From positions 62,001 through 126,000 of the forward strand of contig NZ_LJHY01000020.1 of assembly GCF_001295795.1 (NCBI RefSeq): a DNA stretch of 64,000 bases, written 5' to 3'. Positions 46,193 to 54,541 of the stretch are shown piece after piece. Position numbers and translations under genes: made by a program. How positions within the stretch are numbered: the stretch's first letter is position 1; the number at the start of each line of letters is the position of its first letter. Under the pieces are notes generated by a model, which saw only the letters and a program-made list of their open reading frames with translations, made no database searches and was not told where the DNA came from. The stretch comes from Novosphingobium sp. AAP83 (GTDB lineage: Bacteria; Pseudomonadota; Alphaproteobacteria; Sphingomonadales; Sphingomonadaceae).

Positions 46193-46834
46193 ATGAAAGT
46201 TGCAGGCGAGCCGCTGGGCGAGGGCTTTTTCAATGTCCGCGCAGGTGATCTTGCCTGCATCGTCACCGCGCTTGAAATGCTGGAACCGCCTGCTGATTTG
46301 CGCCGGTTAACGCCCGAGGATGACGTGCCGATCCAGCTTGTCCGCTGGAAAGACTGCACACCCGAAAAGTACCGCCTGCTTTACAAGCGCGTGGGCGGGC
46401 CGTGGTTGTGGTGGGCACGGCTTGTCAAGAATGACGCAGAACTTGCTGAAATTCTTTCGGATTCGCGCGTTCATCTTTTTGCCGTGGTGGATCGCGCCCG
46501 CGTCGAAGTCGGCATTGTCGAGCTTGATTTCCGGGTCGAAGGCGAATGCGAGATCGTGTTCTTCGGCCTTATCCCCGGTGCCACCGGCAAAGGCCTTGGC
46601 AAGTGGTTGATGCGCAAAGCCTTGCAGATGGCGTGGGGCAAAATGAACGGGGCCAAAGGTGTCAAGCGCGTCTGGCTGCATTCGTGCACCACCGATGATC
46701 CGCGCGCGGTGCCGTTCTATATGGCGCGCGGGTTCAAGCCCTTCGCCCGCTTTGTCGAAGTCTATCGCGATCCGCGCCTGTGCGGCCTCTATTCCGAAGA
46801 TGCCGCGCCCAAAATTGCGCTGATTACCGGCTGA
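46193..46834 (+). CDS. GNAT-family N-acetyltransferase
   Basis: 213 residues. The acetyl-CoA loop appears in VFFGLIPGATGKGLGKWLM (the Q/RxxGxG/A-like GATGKGLGK), preceded by VGIVELDFRVEGECEI and followed by RVWLHSCTTDDPRAVPFYMA and ARGFKPF, the standard GNAT order. The substrate is unknown; the N-terminal 60 residues are not part of the usual fold. It is coexpressed with hemF. Confidence 0.87.
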   Translation: MKVAGEPLGEGFFNVRAGDLACIVTALEMLEPPADLRRLTPEDDVPIQLVRWKDCTPEKYRLLYKRVGGPWLWWARLVKNDAELAEILSDSRVHLFAVVDRARVEVGIVELDFRVEGECEIVFFGLIPGATGKGLGKWLMRKALQMAWGKMNGAKGVKRVWLHSCTTDDPRAVPFYMARGFKPFARFVEVYRDPRLCGLYSEDAAPKIALITG

Positions 46835-48032
46835 CCGGTTCAGCTTCACCCCTGCGCCAGATCGCCCACATCAGTATGACGGAGGCAATCGGCATCAGGT
46901 TGATATCAAGGGGCAGGGCCGCTGCGCGCGTGGCGAGGGGGGCCAGCCACAACCCCACCACCATCAGCTTTTCCCAAGGCCGCCAGCCGGTGGCCCGCGC
47001 ATCTCGGACCAGCCAGAACACCGGCAGTGCCAGAAACGGCAAGTCGTAGGCAAACAGGTAGGGCGATGCCAGCGCCGTCCCGGCCAGCAGCATGGCCCCT
47101 GCGGCCATTTCGTCCTGCGTCCGTTTCCAGAACCGGCAAACCACAAACAGCGTGGCCATGGCGAGCATGCTTTGGCCAACCAGTGCGGTAGCTGGATCAA
47201 AGTGATAACGGAGCGCCGCAAACAGGGTGCACATGCGCAAGAACAGCTCGCCCGGCTCTTGCGCTATCAGCACTTCATAAACGCGGACGGTTGCGGGATA
47301 GGCCCGCCACGTATCCGCCCCGAACACCAGCAATGATAGCACGCACAGGCCCAGCGCGGAGGCTCCGGCATAGACAAACGCCGTCCATTTGCGCCCCGCC
47401 GCCAGCCAGAACGGCACCAGCAGCGCCAAATGCGGTTTGATGATCAATGCTCCGAACAAGACGCCCGACAGCGCTTGCGAACGCCGCATGGCCAGCACCG
47501 CGCCGATCATCAGGGCGCTGGTCACAAAGCCATTCTGCGCATGGCTTCCGGCAAGATAGGCGGCGGGAAATGCCAGTATCGCAAGCGACGCATCGGGCAG
47601 GATCTTGCGCGCCACGGCAAACCACACCGCCCAGCCGATCACCGCCCATGCCACCAGCGCCCAGGCATAGGGCAGCAAACCCAGTGGCGCGGCTAGAAAC
47701 AGATAGGGCGGCGGATTGACGAACACCGCGAATTGTCCGGTGCCGCTCGCCATTTGCGCGGCATGTTCGGTCGGCAGGTCATAGACCAGCGCAGGCGTGC
47801 CTGCCGCCAAAATCTTGCCCGCGCCCCAGAACGCCAGAAAATCGCTGCCGACATTGCCGGTGGCTTCCAGATAGACTTTGGCCAGCATCGGCACATAGGC
47901 CACCAGAACGATAAGCGCATAAGCGGCTACCCGCTGCCGGTCCAGAACTGTCAAACTGCGCAAGGCGGCAACCAGATCATGCAAACGAAAGACCGGCGCT
48001 GCGCTTTGTCCTAACGCTTGATCGGGGGTCAT
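46824..48032 (-). CDS. GT87/DUF2029-like polytopic membrane glycosyltransferase
   Basis: 402 residues, about ten spans. The segment SDFLAFWGAGKILAAGTPALVYD matches the conserved D-x-x-x-F-W/Y-A-a region after the first span in GT-C enzymes such as GT87 mannosyltransferases, with FVNPPPYLFLAAPLGLLPY following. Such enzymes use polyprenyl-phosphate sugars to modify extracytoplasmic glycans. The ATG at 48032 is preferred over an upstream in-frame codon with no site. It converges with the GNAT gene, overlapping its end by 11 bases. Confidence 0.78.
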   Translation of the reverse strand: MTPDQALGQSAAPVFRLHDLVAALRSLTVLDRQRVAAYALIVLVAYVPMLAKVYLEATGNVGSDFLAFWGAGKILAAGTPALVYDLPTEHAAQMASGTGQFAVFVNPPPYLFLAAPLGLLPYAWALVAWAVIGWAVWFAVARKILPDASLAILAFPAAYLAGSHAQNGFVTSALMIGAVLAMRRSQALSGVLFGALIIKPHLALLVPFWLAAGRKWTAFVYAGASALGLCVLSLLVFGADTWRAYPATVRVYEVLIAQEPGELFLRMCTLFAALRYHFDPATALVGQSMLAMATLFVVCRFWKRTQDEMAAGAMLLAGTALASPYLFAYDLPFLALPVFWLVRDARATGWRPWEKLMVVGLWLAPLATRAAALPLDINLMPIASVILMWAIWRRGEAEPVSR

Positions 48033-48191
48033 GGGCGGGGCAACTTTCGTCGTCTGTCGTGCGGCTCGTGCGCTACAATGCGCAGAACATGGCAAACAAA
48101 GCGTGAAGATGGGGGTAAAACGTCAAGATTGGCACAATCGGCGTGTTTACCCTTGCGGACTGCGGGCAGTTTCGCCCATCTTGCGAGCGAG

Positions 48192-50282
48192 ATGCTCCGC
48201 CAATACGAACTTGTCGAACGCGTACTCGCTTATGATCCCGATGCGGATGAGGCGATGCTGAACCGCGCCTATGTGTTTACCGTCCAGAAACACGGCGCCC
48301 AAAAACGCGCCAGCGGCGATCCCTATTTCTCGCACCCTGTAGAAGTGGCGGGCCTGATGACCGAGCTCAAGCTCGATCAGGACACGATCATCACCGCGCT
48401 GCTCCACGACACTGTCGAAGATACGTTGACCACCGTCGCCGACATCGAACGCCTGTTCGGCCCCGATGTGGCGCGGCTGGTCGATGGCGTGACCAAGCTC
48501 TCGAAAATCGAAACGATGAGCGAGAACGAGCGCGCGGCGGAAAACCTGCGCAAATTCCTGCTGGCGATGAGCGAGGATTTGCGCGTTCTGCTCGTCAAAT
48601 TGGCCGATCGTCTGCACAACATGCGCACGTTGCACTACATCCGCAGCGAAGAAAAGCGCCGCCGCATCTCGCGCGAAACCATGGAGATTTACGCTCCGCT
48701 GGCAGAGCGTGTGGGCATGTACGAATATATGCGCGAGATGCAGTTGCTTGCGTTCGAACAGATCGAACCCGAAGCTTATTCCACGATCACCGGGCGTCTG
48801 GCCGCGATCCGTAGCGAAGAGGGCGCGCAAGTTGATGCCATTGCGCTTGAAATCAAGAAAGTACTGGCAGGCGCCGGTATGCGGGTCGAGATTTCGGGTC
48901 GCGAAAAGCATCCCTATTCGATCTGGCGCAAAATGGCCGAACGCCACGTCTCGTTCGAACAGATCAGCGATATCATGGCCTTCCGCGTGATTACCGAGAA
49001 CGAGGATGATTGCTATCGCGCGCAGGGGCTGCTGCACCGCGCCTGGCAAATGATCCCCGGACGCTTCAAGGATTATATCTCTACGCCAAAGATGAACGGC
49101 TATCGTTCGCTGCACACTTCTTTGATCTATTCCAATGCGATGCGCGTCGAAGTTCAGATCAAAACGCACGAAATGCACCGGCTGAACGAATATGGTCTCG
49201 CCGCGCATTGGTCCTATAAGCAGGGCGGCACGCAACCCGATGCCCAGATCGGCTGGGTGCGTGATCTGGTTGAAATTCTCGAAGCCAGCCACGACGCCGA
49301 AGAACTGCTCGAAAACACCAAGATGGCGATTTATCAGGATCGCATATTTGCCTTCACCCCCAAGGGCGCGCTGTTCCAGTTGCCCAAAGGTTCAACGCCG
49401 ATTGACTTTGCTTTTGCTGTCCACACCAATCTTGGGGCTGCTGCTGTCGGGGCGAAAATCAATGGCCGTCACGTCCCTTTGCGCACCACGCTCGGCAATG
49501 GCGATGTGGTGGAAATCATCAAAAGCCGCAATTCCGAACCGCAGCTTTCTTGGCTCGGCTTTGTCGTCACCGGCAAGGCGCGCGCCGCCATCCGCCGCTT
49601 CGTCCGCCAGAAGGAGCGCGGCGATGTCGCAGCGATTGGTCGCAAGCTTTATGATGAAATCGCCGAACGACTGCCCAGCAAAATCGGCAAGAAGGCACTG
49701 GCCGATGCGGTCAAGCGTCTGAAAATGGCCACTGAAGAGGACTTCATGTTTGCCATCGGCTCCGCCAAGATTGATGACCGGCAAGTAATGGAGGCGCTCG
49801 TCCCCGGCAGTGCAGCCAACTTGCCGCAAGAAAACTGGCCCAGCCAGCAGCGGGCTATCGCCGTGCGCGGGTTGACGCCGGGCATGGCGTTCAAACTCGC
49901 CGATTGCTGCCACCCGGTTCCCGGAGACCGCATCGTCGGCCTGCGCCGCCCGGAAAAAGGTGTTGAAGTCCACGCGATTGATTGCTTGAAACTGGCCGAC
50001 GGGATTGATGCCGATTGGATCGATCTGTCATGGGACTCGCGAACCGATGGCGCGATTGGCCGCTTGCGGGCAGAACTCTACAACCGCCCGGGCACGCTTG
50101 CCGAAATGGCCGGGATTTTTGCGCAAAATCACGCCAACGTCGTTAATCTTGAGATGACCCAGCGCGAAAAACCGTTCCACACCTATGAAGTCGATCTCGA
50201 AGTGCGCGATCTTGCACACCTCACCCGCATCGTCAGCGCGCTGCGCGCCAGCGACGCTGTCGCACAGGCTGAGCGGATTTAG
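48192..50282 (+). CDS. rsh: Bifunctional (p)ppGpp synthetase/hydrolase (Rsh)
   Basis: 696 residues with the full RelA/SpoT order. The HD hydrolase domain (about 30-175) has YFSHPVEVAGLM and LLHDTVEDT with intact metal-site His/Asp. The synthetase domain (about 230-345) has GREKHPYSIWRKM and MNGYRSLHTSL, TGS follows (about 385-445, RIFAFTPKGALFQLPKGSTP), and ACT is at the C-terminus. Intact HD and synthetase motifs mean it should both make and degrade the alarmone. The ATG at 48192 has a GAGCGAG site; a longer frame upstream lacks one. Its stop overlaps that of the convergent gene. Confidence 0.95.
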   Translation: MLRQYELVERVLAYDPDADEAMLNRAYVFTVQKHGAQKRASGDPYFSHPVEVAGLMTELKLDQDTIITALLHDTVEDTLTTVADIERLFGPDVARLVDGVTKLSKIETMSENERAAENLRKFLLAMSEDLRVLLVKLADRLHNMRTLHYIRSEEKRRRISRETMEIYAPLAERVGMYEYMREMQLLAFEQIEPEAYSTITGRLAAIRSEEGAQVDAIALEIKKVLAGAGMRVEISGREKHPYSIWRKMAERHVSFEQISDIMAFRVITENEDDCYRAQGLLHRAWQMIPGRFKDYISTPKMNGYRSLHTSLIYSNAMRVEVQIKTHEMHRLNEYGLAAHWSYKQGGTQPDAQIGWVRDLVEILEASHDAEELLENTKMAIYQDRIFAFTPKGALFQLPKGSTPIDFAFAVHTNLGAAAVGAKINGRHVPLRTTLGNGDVVEIIKSRNSEPQLSWLGFVVTGKARAAIRRFVRQKERGDVAAIGRKLYDEIAERLPSKIGKKALADAVKRLKMATEEDFMFAIGSAKIDDRQVMEALVPGSAANLPQENWPSQQRAIAVRGLTPGMAFKLADCCHPVPGDRIVGLRRPEKGVEVHAIDCLKLADGIDADWIDLSWDSRTDGAIGRLRAELYNRPGTLAEMAGIFAQNHANVVNLEMTQREKPFHTYEVDLEVRDLAHLTRIVSALRASDAVAQAERI

Positions 50283-51073
50283 ACGAGCTCGACGCTCACA
50301 GACTGGGAATTCAGCAGCGCGCTGCCAAAGATCGTCAGGAACGATATGTCGGCAGCATCGCGGCCCACGCCGATTATCGCGATTTGCGCCGGATCGGCCA
50401 TGCCGGTCGGGTCAACCAGATGCCAGCCGCCTTGCAGCCACACTTGCACCACCGCATGGAAATCCGGCGGAGTTACGCCCGGTGCATAAGCGCTGACGAC
50501 GCGCGCCGGAATGCCGATCCCGCGCACCAGCGTCACCAGCAAATGCGCATAATCGCGGCACACGCCCTCGCGGCTGTGGAAGGTGTCAATCGCGGTTGTC
50601 CCGCCGTGGCTTGCGCCCGGCACATAGGATAAATGGCTTCCCATCCAGCGGCACGCGGCCTCCACCGCTGCGCCACCTGCAAGGTTGCCAAACATCTCGG
50701 TCGATGCCGCGTGCAGCGTATCCACCGGGCAGTACCGCGAAGGCAGCAAGTACTCGATGGTATCGGCAGGCAGCACCGTCAGGGCATCGGCAAACAGGTT
50801 TACCAGCGGAACGGTCCGGCGCGTAATCTCAACCTGCGCCTCATATCGCACCACCAGCGCGTCCTTGGGTGTCAGCCATGACCGCTCGCCAAGATTGCCG
50901 TGCGCAGCCACATGGAAAGCGCCGGGCAAGCCGCCCAGATCGTAGCTCTCAGACATCACGCGCTGATCATCCAGACGCGCCACCGCCACTTGCATCAGTA
51001 CAGACGCAGGCTCTGGCAGCGAATAGTCCAGCGCGGCCACGATCTTCAAAACCTGGGGTGTCACAAGCATCAA
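50279..51073 (-). CDS. Transglutaminase-like cysteine peptidase-fold protein
   Basis: 264 residues. The transglutaminase core is in the second half: SREGVCRDYAHLLVTLVRGI gives the catalytic Cys with the conserved C-R-D-Y, and DFHAVVQVWLQGGWHLVDPT supplies His and Asp. An N-terminal beta-sandwich domain precedes it. In bacteria these proteins are mostly cysteine peptidases or amidases of unclear substrate. Stop codons of this gene and rsh overlap by two bases on opposite strands. Initiation at the ATG at 51073 gives the full domain. Confidence 0.85.
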   Translation of the reverse strand: MMLVTPQVLKIVAALDYSLPEPASVLMQVAVARLDDQRVMSESYDLGGLPGAFHVAAHGNLGERSWLTPKDALVVRYEAQVEITRRTVPLVNLFADALTVLPADTIEYLLPSRYCPVDTLHAASTEMFGNLAGGAAVEAACRWMGSHLSYVPGASHGGTTAIDTFHSREGVCRDYAHLLVTLVRGIGIPARVVSAYAPGVTPPDFHAVVQVWLQGGWHLVDPTGMADPAQIAIIGVGRDAADISFLTIFGSALLNSQSVSVELV

Positions 51074-51538
51074 CCCTTAACCGGCTGCGCCCGGATTTGC
51101 TCCCAGCGTCAGGAAAATTGCAATGGAGAATGGAAAACAACGCTGTCAAAAAGGACCAGCGCACACCGTGGGGTGCAAAGCTGTTTAACAGCCGCACCAG
51201 CCTCTGCCTATCCTGCCAAAGTGTGCTCCTGCACATTCGGGCGCTTTTGCAGACCCGCCTTTGACGTTCTTTCGGAAATGGAGTAACCAAGCCCAACACT
51301 GACACAAGGCAACGTCCGATCCGGGCGTTTATGCCATCATATGTCATTGCGCTGCTGTTGACGCCAGGTTTCAAACCGCCTAAGCGCGCCTTTCACTCTA
51401 AACCGCGAAGGTTCATTGCAATCAAGGTGAAAGCCTTGTGATTGCGGGGATTTTCTCGATTGGCAGAGTGTTTTTCGCGATGAGATAGGGTCAGCGACGC
51501 GAGTCGTTTTCACCCTGTGGAGCAAAACGGAGAAGCAA
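51074..51538. other. 465-base gap upstream of rpsM
   Basis: No credible gene. Two similarly spaced TTGACG-N17-TAA pairs at 51261-51289 and 51358-51386 are candidate promoters for the rpsM operon. The 150 bases after them would be a long leader. No ribosomal-protein binding fold could be confirmed by eye. Confidence 0.45.
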
Positions 51539-51907
51539 GTGGCTCGTATTGCCGGGGTAAACATCCCCACAAATAAGCGCGTGATTATCGCGCTCACCTA
51601 CATCCATGGTATCGGACCTCACAAGGCCAAGTTGATCGCTGACAAGCTGGGCATTGACCACAGCCGTCGTGTGCAAGACCTGTCGGATGCCGAAGTCCTG
51701 CAAATCCGCGAAACGATCGATGCCGATCATAACGTGGAAGGTGATCTTCGTCGCGAAGTTGCGATGAACATCAAGCGCCTGATGGACCTCGCCTGCTATC
51801 GTGGTCTGCGTCACCGTAAGGGCCTCCCGGTCCGCGGTCAGCGCACGCACACCAACGCCCGCACCCGCAAGGGTAAGGCCAAGCCGATCGCCGGCAAGAA
51901 GAAGTAA
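51539..51907 (+). CDS. rpsM: 30S ribosomal protein S13
   Basis: 122 residues, GTG start after [33 protein letters not shown] and the C-terminal [20 protein letters not shown] with RTRKG are the S13 signature. S13 contacts the head of the 30S subunit and the P-site tRNA. It heads the rpsM-rpsK-rpoA-rplQ group here; the usual upstream neighbours secY and adk are not adjacent. Confidence 0.97.
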   Translation: MARIAGVNIPTNKRVIIALTYIHGIGPHKAKLIADKLGIDHSRRVQDLSDAEVLQIRETIDADHNVEGDLRREVAMNIKRLMDLACYRGLRHRKGLPVRGQRTHTNARTRKGKAKPIAGKKK

Positions 51908-51955
51908 GACCTGCAAAGGCTTTCTTCCGACCCAGATTATCGAGGATAGAGATCA

Positions 51956-52345
51956 ATGGCACGCGAACCACAGCGCATTAAGCGCCGCGAGCGTAAAAAC
52001 ATCACAAGCGGCGTTGCGCACGTAAACGCCAGCTTCAACAACACCATGGTGACCATCACCGACGCACAGGGCAACGCGATTTCGTGGTCCTCGGCTGGCA
52101 TGATGGGCTTCAAGGGTAGCCGTAAGTCAACGCCGTACGCTGCACAGGTTGCTGCTGACGACGCTGGCAAGAAGGCTGCCGAACACGGCGTCCGCACGCT
52201 CGAAGTCGAGGTCAAAGGCCCCGGTTCGGGTCGTGAAAGCGCGCTTCGTGCACTGCAAGCGGTCGGTTTCACCATCACGGCCATCCGTGACGTGACCTCG
52301 ATCCCGCACAACGGCGTTCGTCCTTCGAAGCGTCGTCGCGTCTAA
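51956..52345 (+). CDS. rpsK: 30S ribosomal protein S11
   Basis: 129 residues. The body [36 protein letters not shown] and the C-terminal [17 protein letters not shown] are textbook S11. It lies on the platform of the 30S subunit. 48 bases after rpsM and followed by a very stable hairpin before rpoA. Confidence 0.98.
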   Translation: MAREPQRIKRRERKNITSGVAHVNASFNNTMVTITDAQGNAISWSSAGMMGFKGSRKSTPYAAQVAADDAGKKAAEHGVRTLEVEVKGPGSGRESALRALQAVGFTITAIRDVTSIPHNGVRPSKRRRV

Positions 52346-52354
52346 TTTGCCTTT

Positions 52355-52392
52355 GGTGGATGACAGCGCTGGTACCGGCGCTGTCATCCACC
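52355..52392 (+). promoter_or_regulatory. Perfect 15-base hairpin between rpsK and rpoA
   Basis: GGTGGATGACAGCGC pairs perfectly with GCGCTGTCATCCACC across TGGTACCG; flanking TTT/AAA could extend it with a bulge. It lies ten bases after the rpsK stop. No T-run follows, so it is not a classical terminator; processing, stabilisation or partial attenuation of the operon mRNA is more likely. Confidence 0.75.
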
Positions 52393-52463
52393 CAAAACCT
52401 CGACCGGATACGGATAATTCGTCCGATGTCCGGCACAGCCCGCACAAACCCCAGGGGAATTCC

Positions 52464-53528
52464 ATGACTGTCAACATCAAGAACTGGCAGGAACTGAAGA
52501 AGCCCAACAATCTCGAGATCAAACCGGGCAACGATCCCAAGCGCCGCGTGACATTTGTCGCCGAACCGCTTGAGCGTGGCTTTGGTCTCACCCTCGGCAA
52601 CGCACTTCGCCGCGTGTTGCTGTCATCGCTGCAGGGCGCAGCCGTTACCTCGATCAAGATCGAGAACGTCCTTCACGAATTCTCGTCGCTTGCCGGCGTG
52701 CGTGAAGATGTGACTGACATCGTTCTGAACGTGAAGCAGATCGCATTGAAGATGCAGGGCGAAGGCCCCAAGCGTCTCCAGCTTTCGGCAACCGGCCCGG
52801 GCGAAGTCAAGGCTGGCGACATTGCAGTTACCGGCGATATCGAAGTCCTCAACAAGGATCTCGTTATCTGCAACCTTGATGAAGGCGCAACCTTCAACAT
52901 GGAACTGACGGTGGATACCGGCAAGGGCTATGTCCCTGCTGTTGCTAACCGGCCGGTCGATGCACCAATCGGTCTTATCCCGGTTGACTCGCTCTATTCG
53001 CCGGTCCGTCAGGTGTCCTACAAGGTCGATAACGCCCGCATCGGACAAGAGCTTGACTACGACAAGCTCAACCTCACCGTCGAAACCGATGGCACGGTAA
53101 CTCCTGAAGACGCTGTGGCTTATGCCGCGCGCATCCTTCAGGACCAGTTGTCGCTGTTCGTCCACTTCGATGATCAGGTTCCTGTTGGCCACGTTCCTTC
53201 GGTCTCGGGCGGCATTGCCACCCATGCGCCTGAAGAAAGCGATGCCAACCAGCTCAACCGTTACCTTCTCAAGAAGGTTGACGAATTGGAGCTGTCAGTC
53301 CGCTCGGCCAACTGCCTCAAGAACGATAACATCATCTATATTGGCGATCTGGTCCAAAAGACCGAAGCCGAGATGCTGCGCACGCCGAACTTCGGCCGCA
53401 AGTCGCTCAACGAGATCAAGGAAGTTCTCTCCTCGATGGGTCTGCGCCTCGGCATGGACATCCCTGGCTGGCCGCCAGAAAACATCGAAGAAATGGCCAA
53501 GAAGCTCGAACAAGAGCTGCTGGGTTAA
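52464..53528 (+). CDS. rpoA: RNA polymerase alpha subunit
   Basis: 354 residues. The N-terminal assembly domain (1-235) has [20 protein letters not shown] and [19 protein letters not shown]; the C-terminal domain (about 255-325) has [20 protein letters not shown] and [19 protein letters not shown], which bind UP elements and activators such as FnrL. The ATG at 52464 follows AGGGGAA. A spurious in-frame extension runs through the hairpin upstream. Normal length for alphaproteobacteria. Confidence 0.98.
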   Translation: MTVNIKNWQELKKPNNLEIKPGNDPKRRVTFVAEPLERGFGLTLGNALRRVLLSSLQGAAVTSIKIENVLHEFSSLAGVREDVTDIVLNVKQIALKMQGEGPKRLQLSATGPGEVKAGDIAVTGDIEVLNKDLVICNLDEGATFNMELTVDTGKGYVPAVANRPVDAPIGLIPVDSLYSPVRQVSYKVDNARIGQELDYDKLNLTVETDGTVTPEDAVAYAARILQDQLSLFVHFDDQVPVGHVPSVSGGIATHAPEESDANQLNRYLLKKVDELELSVRSANCLKNDNIIYIGDLVQKTEAEMLRTPNFGRKSLNEIKEVLSSMGLRLGMDIPGWPPENIEEMAKKLEQELLG

Positions 53529-53535
53529 TTACAAA

Positions 53536-53564
53536 CGGGGCGTTCTTCGGGACGCCCCGATTTT
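53536..53564 (+). terminator. UUCG-loop terminator between rpoA and rplQ
   Basis: CGGGGCGTTC, tetraloop TTCG, GGACGCCCCG (one G-T pair), then ATTTT. The UUCG loop is exceptionally stable. It stands eight bases after the rpoA stop and should reduce rplQ read-through. Confidence 0.8.
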
Positions 53565-53646
53565 CGGGTGATTTGGCGGCAACCCTTAACAGCCGCCTGG
53601 ATCGGGGTACCTCGCACGGCCCCCCTACGAACTGAAGGAAATACCG

Positions 53647-54072
53647 ATGCGTCATAAAATTGGCCAGCGTAAGCTGGGTCGTACCACGTCTCACCGTATG
53701 GCGATGCTCCGCAACATGGCGGCAGCTTTGATCAAGCATGAGCAGATCACCACGACCACGCCAAAGGCACGCGAACTGCGTCCTTACCTCGAAAAGCTGA
53801 TCACGCTGGGCAAGAAGGGCGGCCTTTCAAACCGCCGTCTCGCCCACACCCGCTTGGGGGACGATACCCAGCTCACCAAGCTGTTCACCGTTCTGGCTGA
53901 ACGCTATGCTGACCGTAACGGCGGCTACACCCGCATCATCAAGGCCGGCTACCGAGCTTCGGACGCCGCTCCGATTGCCGTGATCGAACTGGTTGACCGC
54001 GACACTTCGGCCAAGGGTCAGGACTCAGGTCCGGTATTGACCGCTGACGAAGACGAATACGAAGCCGCATAA
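53647..54072 (+). CDS. rplQ: 50S ribosomal protein L17
   Basis: 141 residues. [20 protein letters not shown] opens every L17, followed by [35 protein letters not shown] and the [20 protein letters not shown] segment. The acidic tail ([10 protein letters not shown]) is a common alphaproteobacterial extension. A 118-base spacer with a terminator separates it from rpoA, so it may have its own promoter. Confidence 0.98.
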   Translation: MRHKIGQRKLGRTTSHRMAMLRNMAAALIKHEQITTTTPKARELRPYLEKLITLGKKGGLSNRRLAHTRLGDDTQLTKLFTVLAERYADRNGGYTRIIKAGYRASDAAPIAVIELVDRDTSAKGQDSGPVLTADEDEYEAA

Positions 54073-54102
54073 CAGCGCTTCGGTTCATACCGAATAAGAA
54101 CA

Positions 54103-54136
54103 ACGGGCGGGGCAGCAATGCCACCGCCCGTTTTTC
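54103..54136 (+). terminator. Intrinsic terminator after rplQ
   Basis: CGGGCGG pairs with CCGCCCG, with an inner GGCA/TGCC pair around CAA, followed directly by TTTTTC. It marks the end of the rpsM-rplQ group. Confidence 0.88.
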
Positions 54137-54190
54137 ATATGGGGGGGTGTTGTGCTGTGGCGTTGACCGCAAGCGCAAACCAAATAGATC

Positions 54191-54274
54191 CCGGCCTTCG
54201 CTGGGAAGACGCCAGAAACCACCCCAACCACGTCAGAGCTCACCCCAATCACATGCCATTCCGGCGAAGGCCGG
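54191..54274. repeat. Inverted repeat with CCGGCCTTCGC arms
   Basis: CCGGCCTTCGCTGGGAA at the left (54191-54207) and TTCCGGCGAAGGCCGG at the right (54259-54274) are near-perfect complements around about 50 bases. Arms of this type are dispersed in many alphaproteobacterial genomes. The rest of the 469-base gap 54073-54541 holds the rplQ terminator, an operator-like dyad and no gene. Confidence 0.65.
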
Positions 54275-54438
54275 CGCCTATGCGCTATCGCAATAGCACC
54301 ACCTGACAGGACCAAAATGACCCTGTCCTACACCGGTGTGAAACCCTACACTCCCTGCCATGCAGCCACACAACGCCCCGCCAAACCTCTCCCGCATAGC
54401 CGCTTTTCCCGCTATCGCCGGGGCCTCACAAACTTTCT

Positions 54439-54470
54439 CTGAACAGTGTAAACTGTGTAAACCTGTTCAG
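54439..54470. promoter_or_regulatory. Operator-like dyad upstream of the first S9 peptidase
   Basis: CTGAACAG and CTGTTCAG form a perfect eight-base dyad enclosing two direct copies of TGTAAAC (54447-54453 and 54456-54462). The site lies 72 bases before the peptidase start, in promoter position. TetR-type regulators often read GTGTAAAC-like half-sites, but the protein is unknown. Confidence 0.5.
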
Positions 54471-54541
54471 GTTCGCTTGTGCGAATATGAATGGTTGCTA
54501 GTTTCTGCCGCAACCAGAATGACTCGTCCGAAAGCGCGCCC

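Noticed and set aside
54300..54360. Short region with repeated CACC/GGTG words resembling a tRNA fragment
   Set aside because: No cloverleaf could be drawn and no T-arm consensus is present. I found no tRNA or rRNA anywhere in the window.
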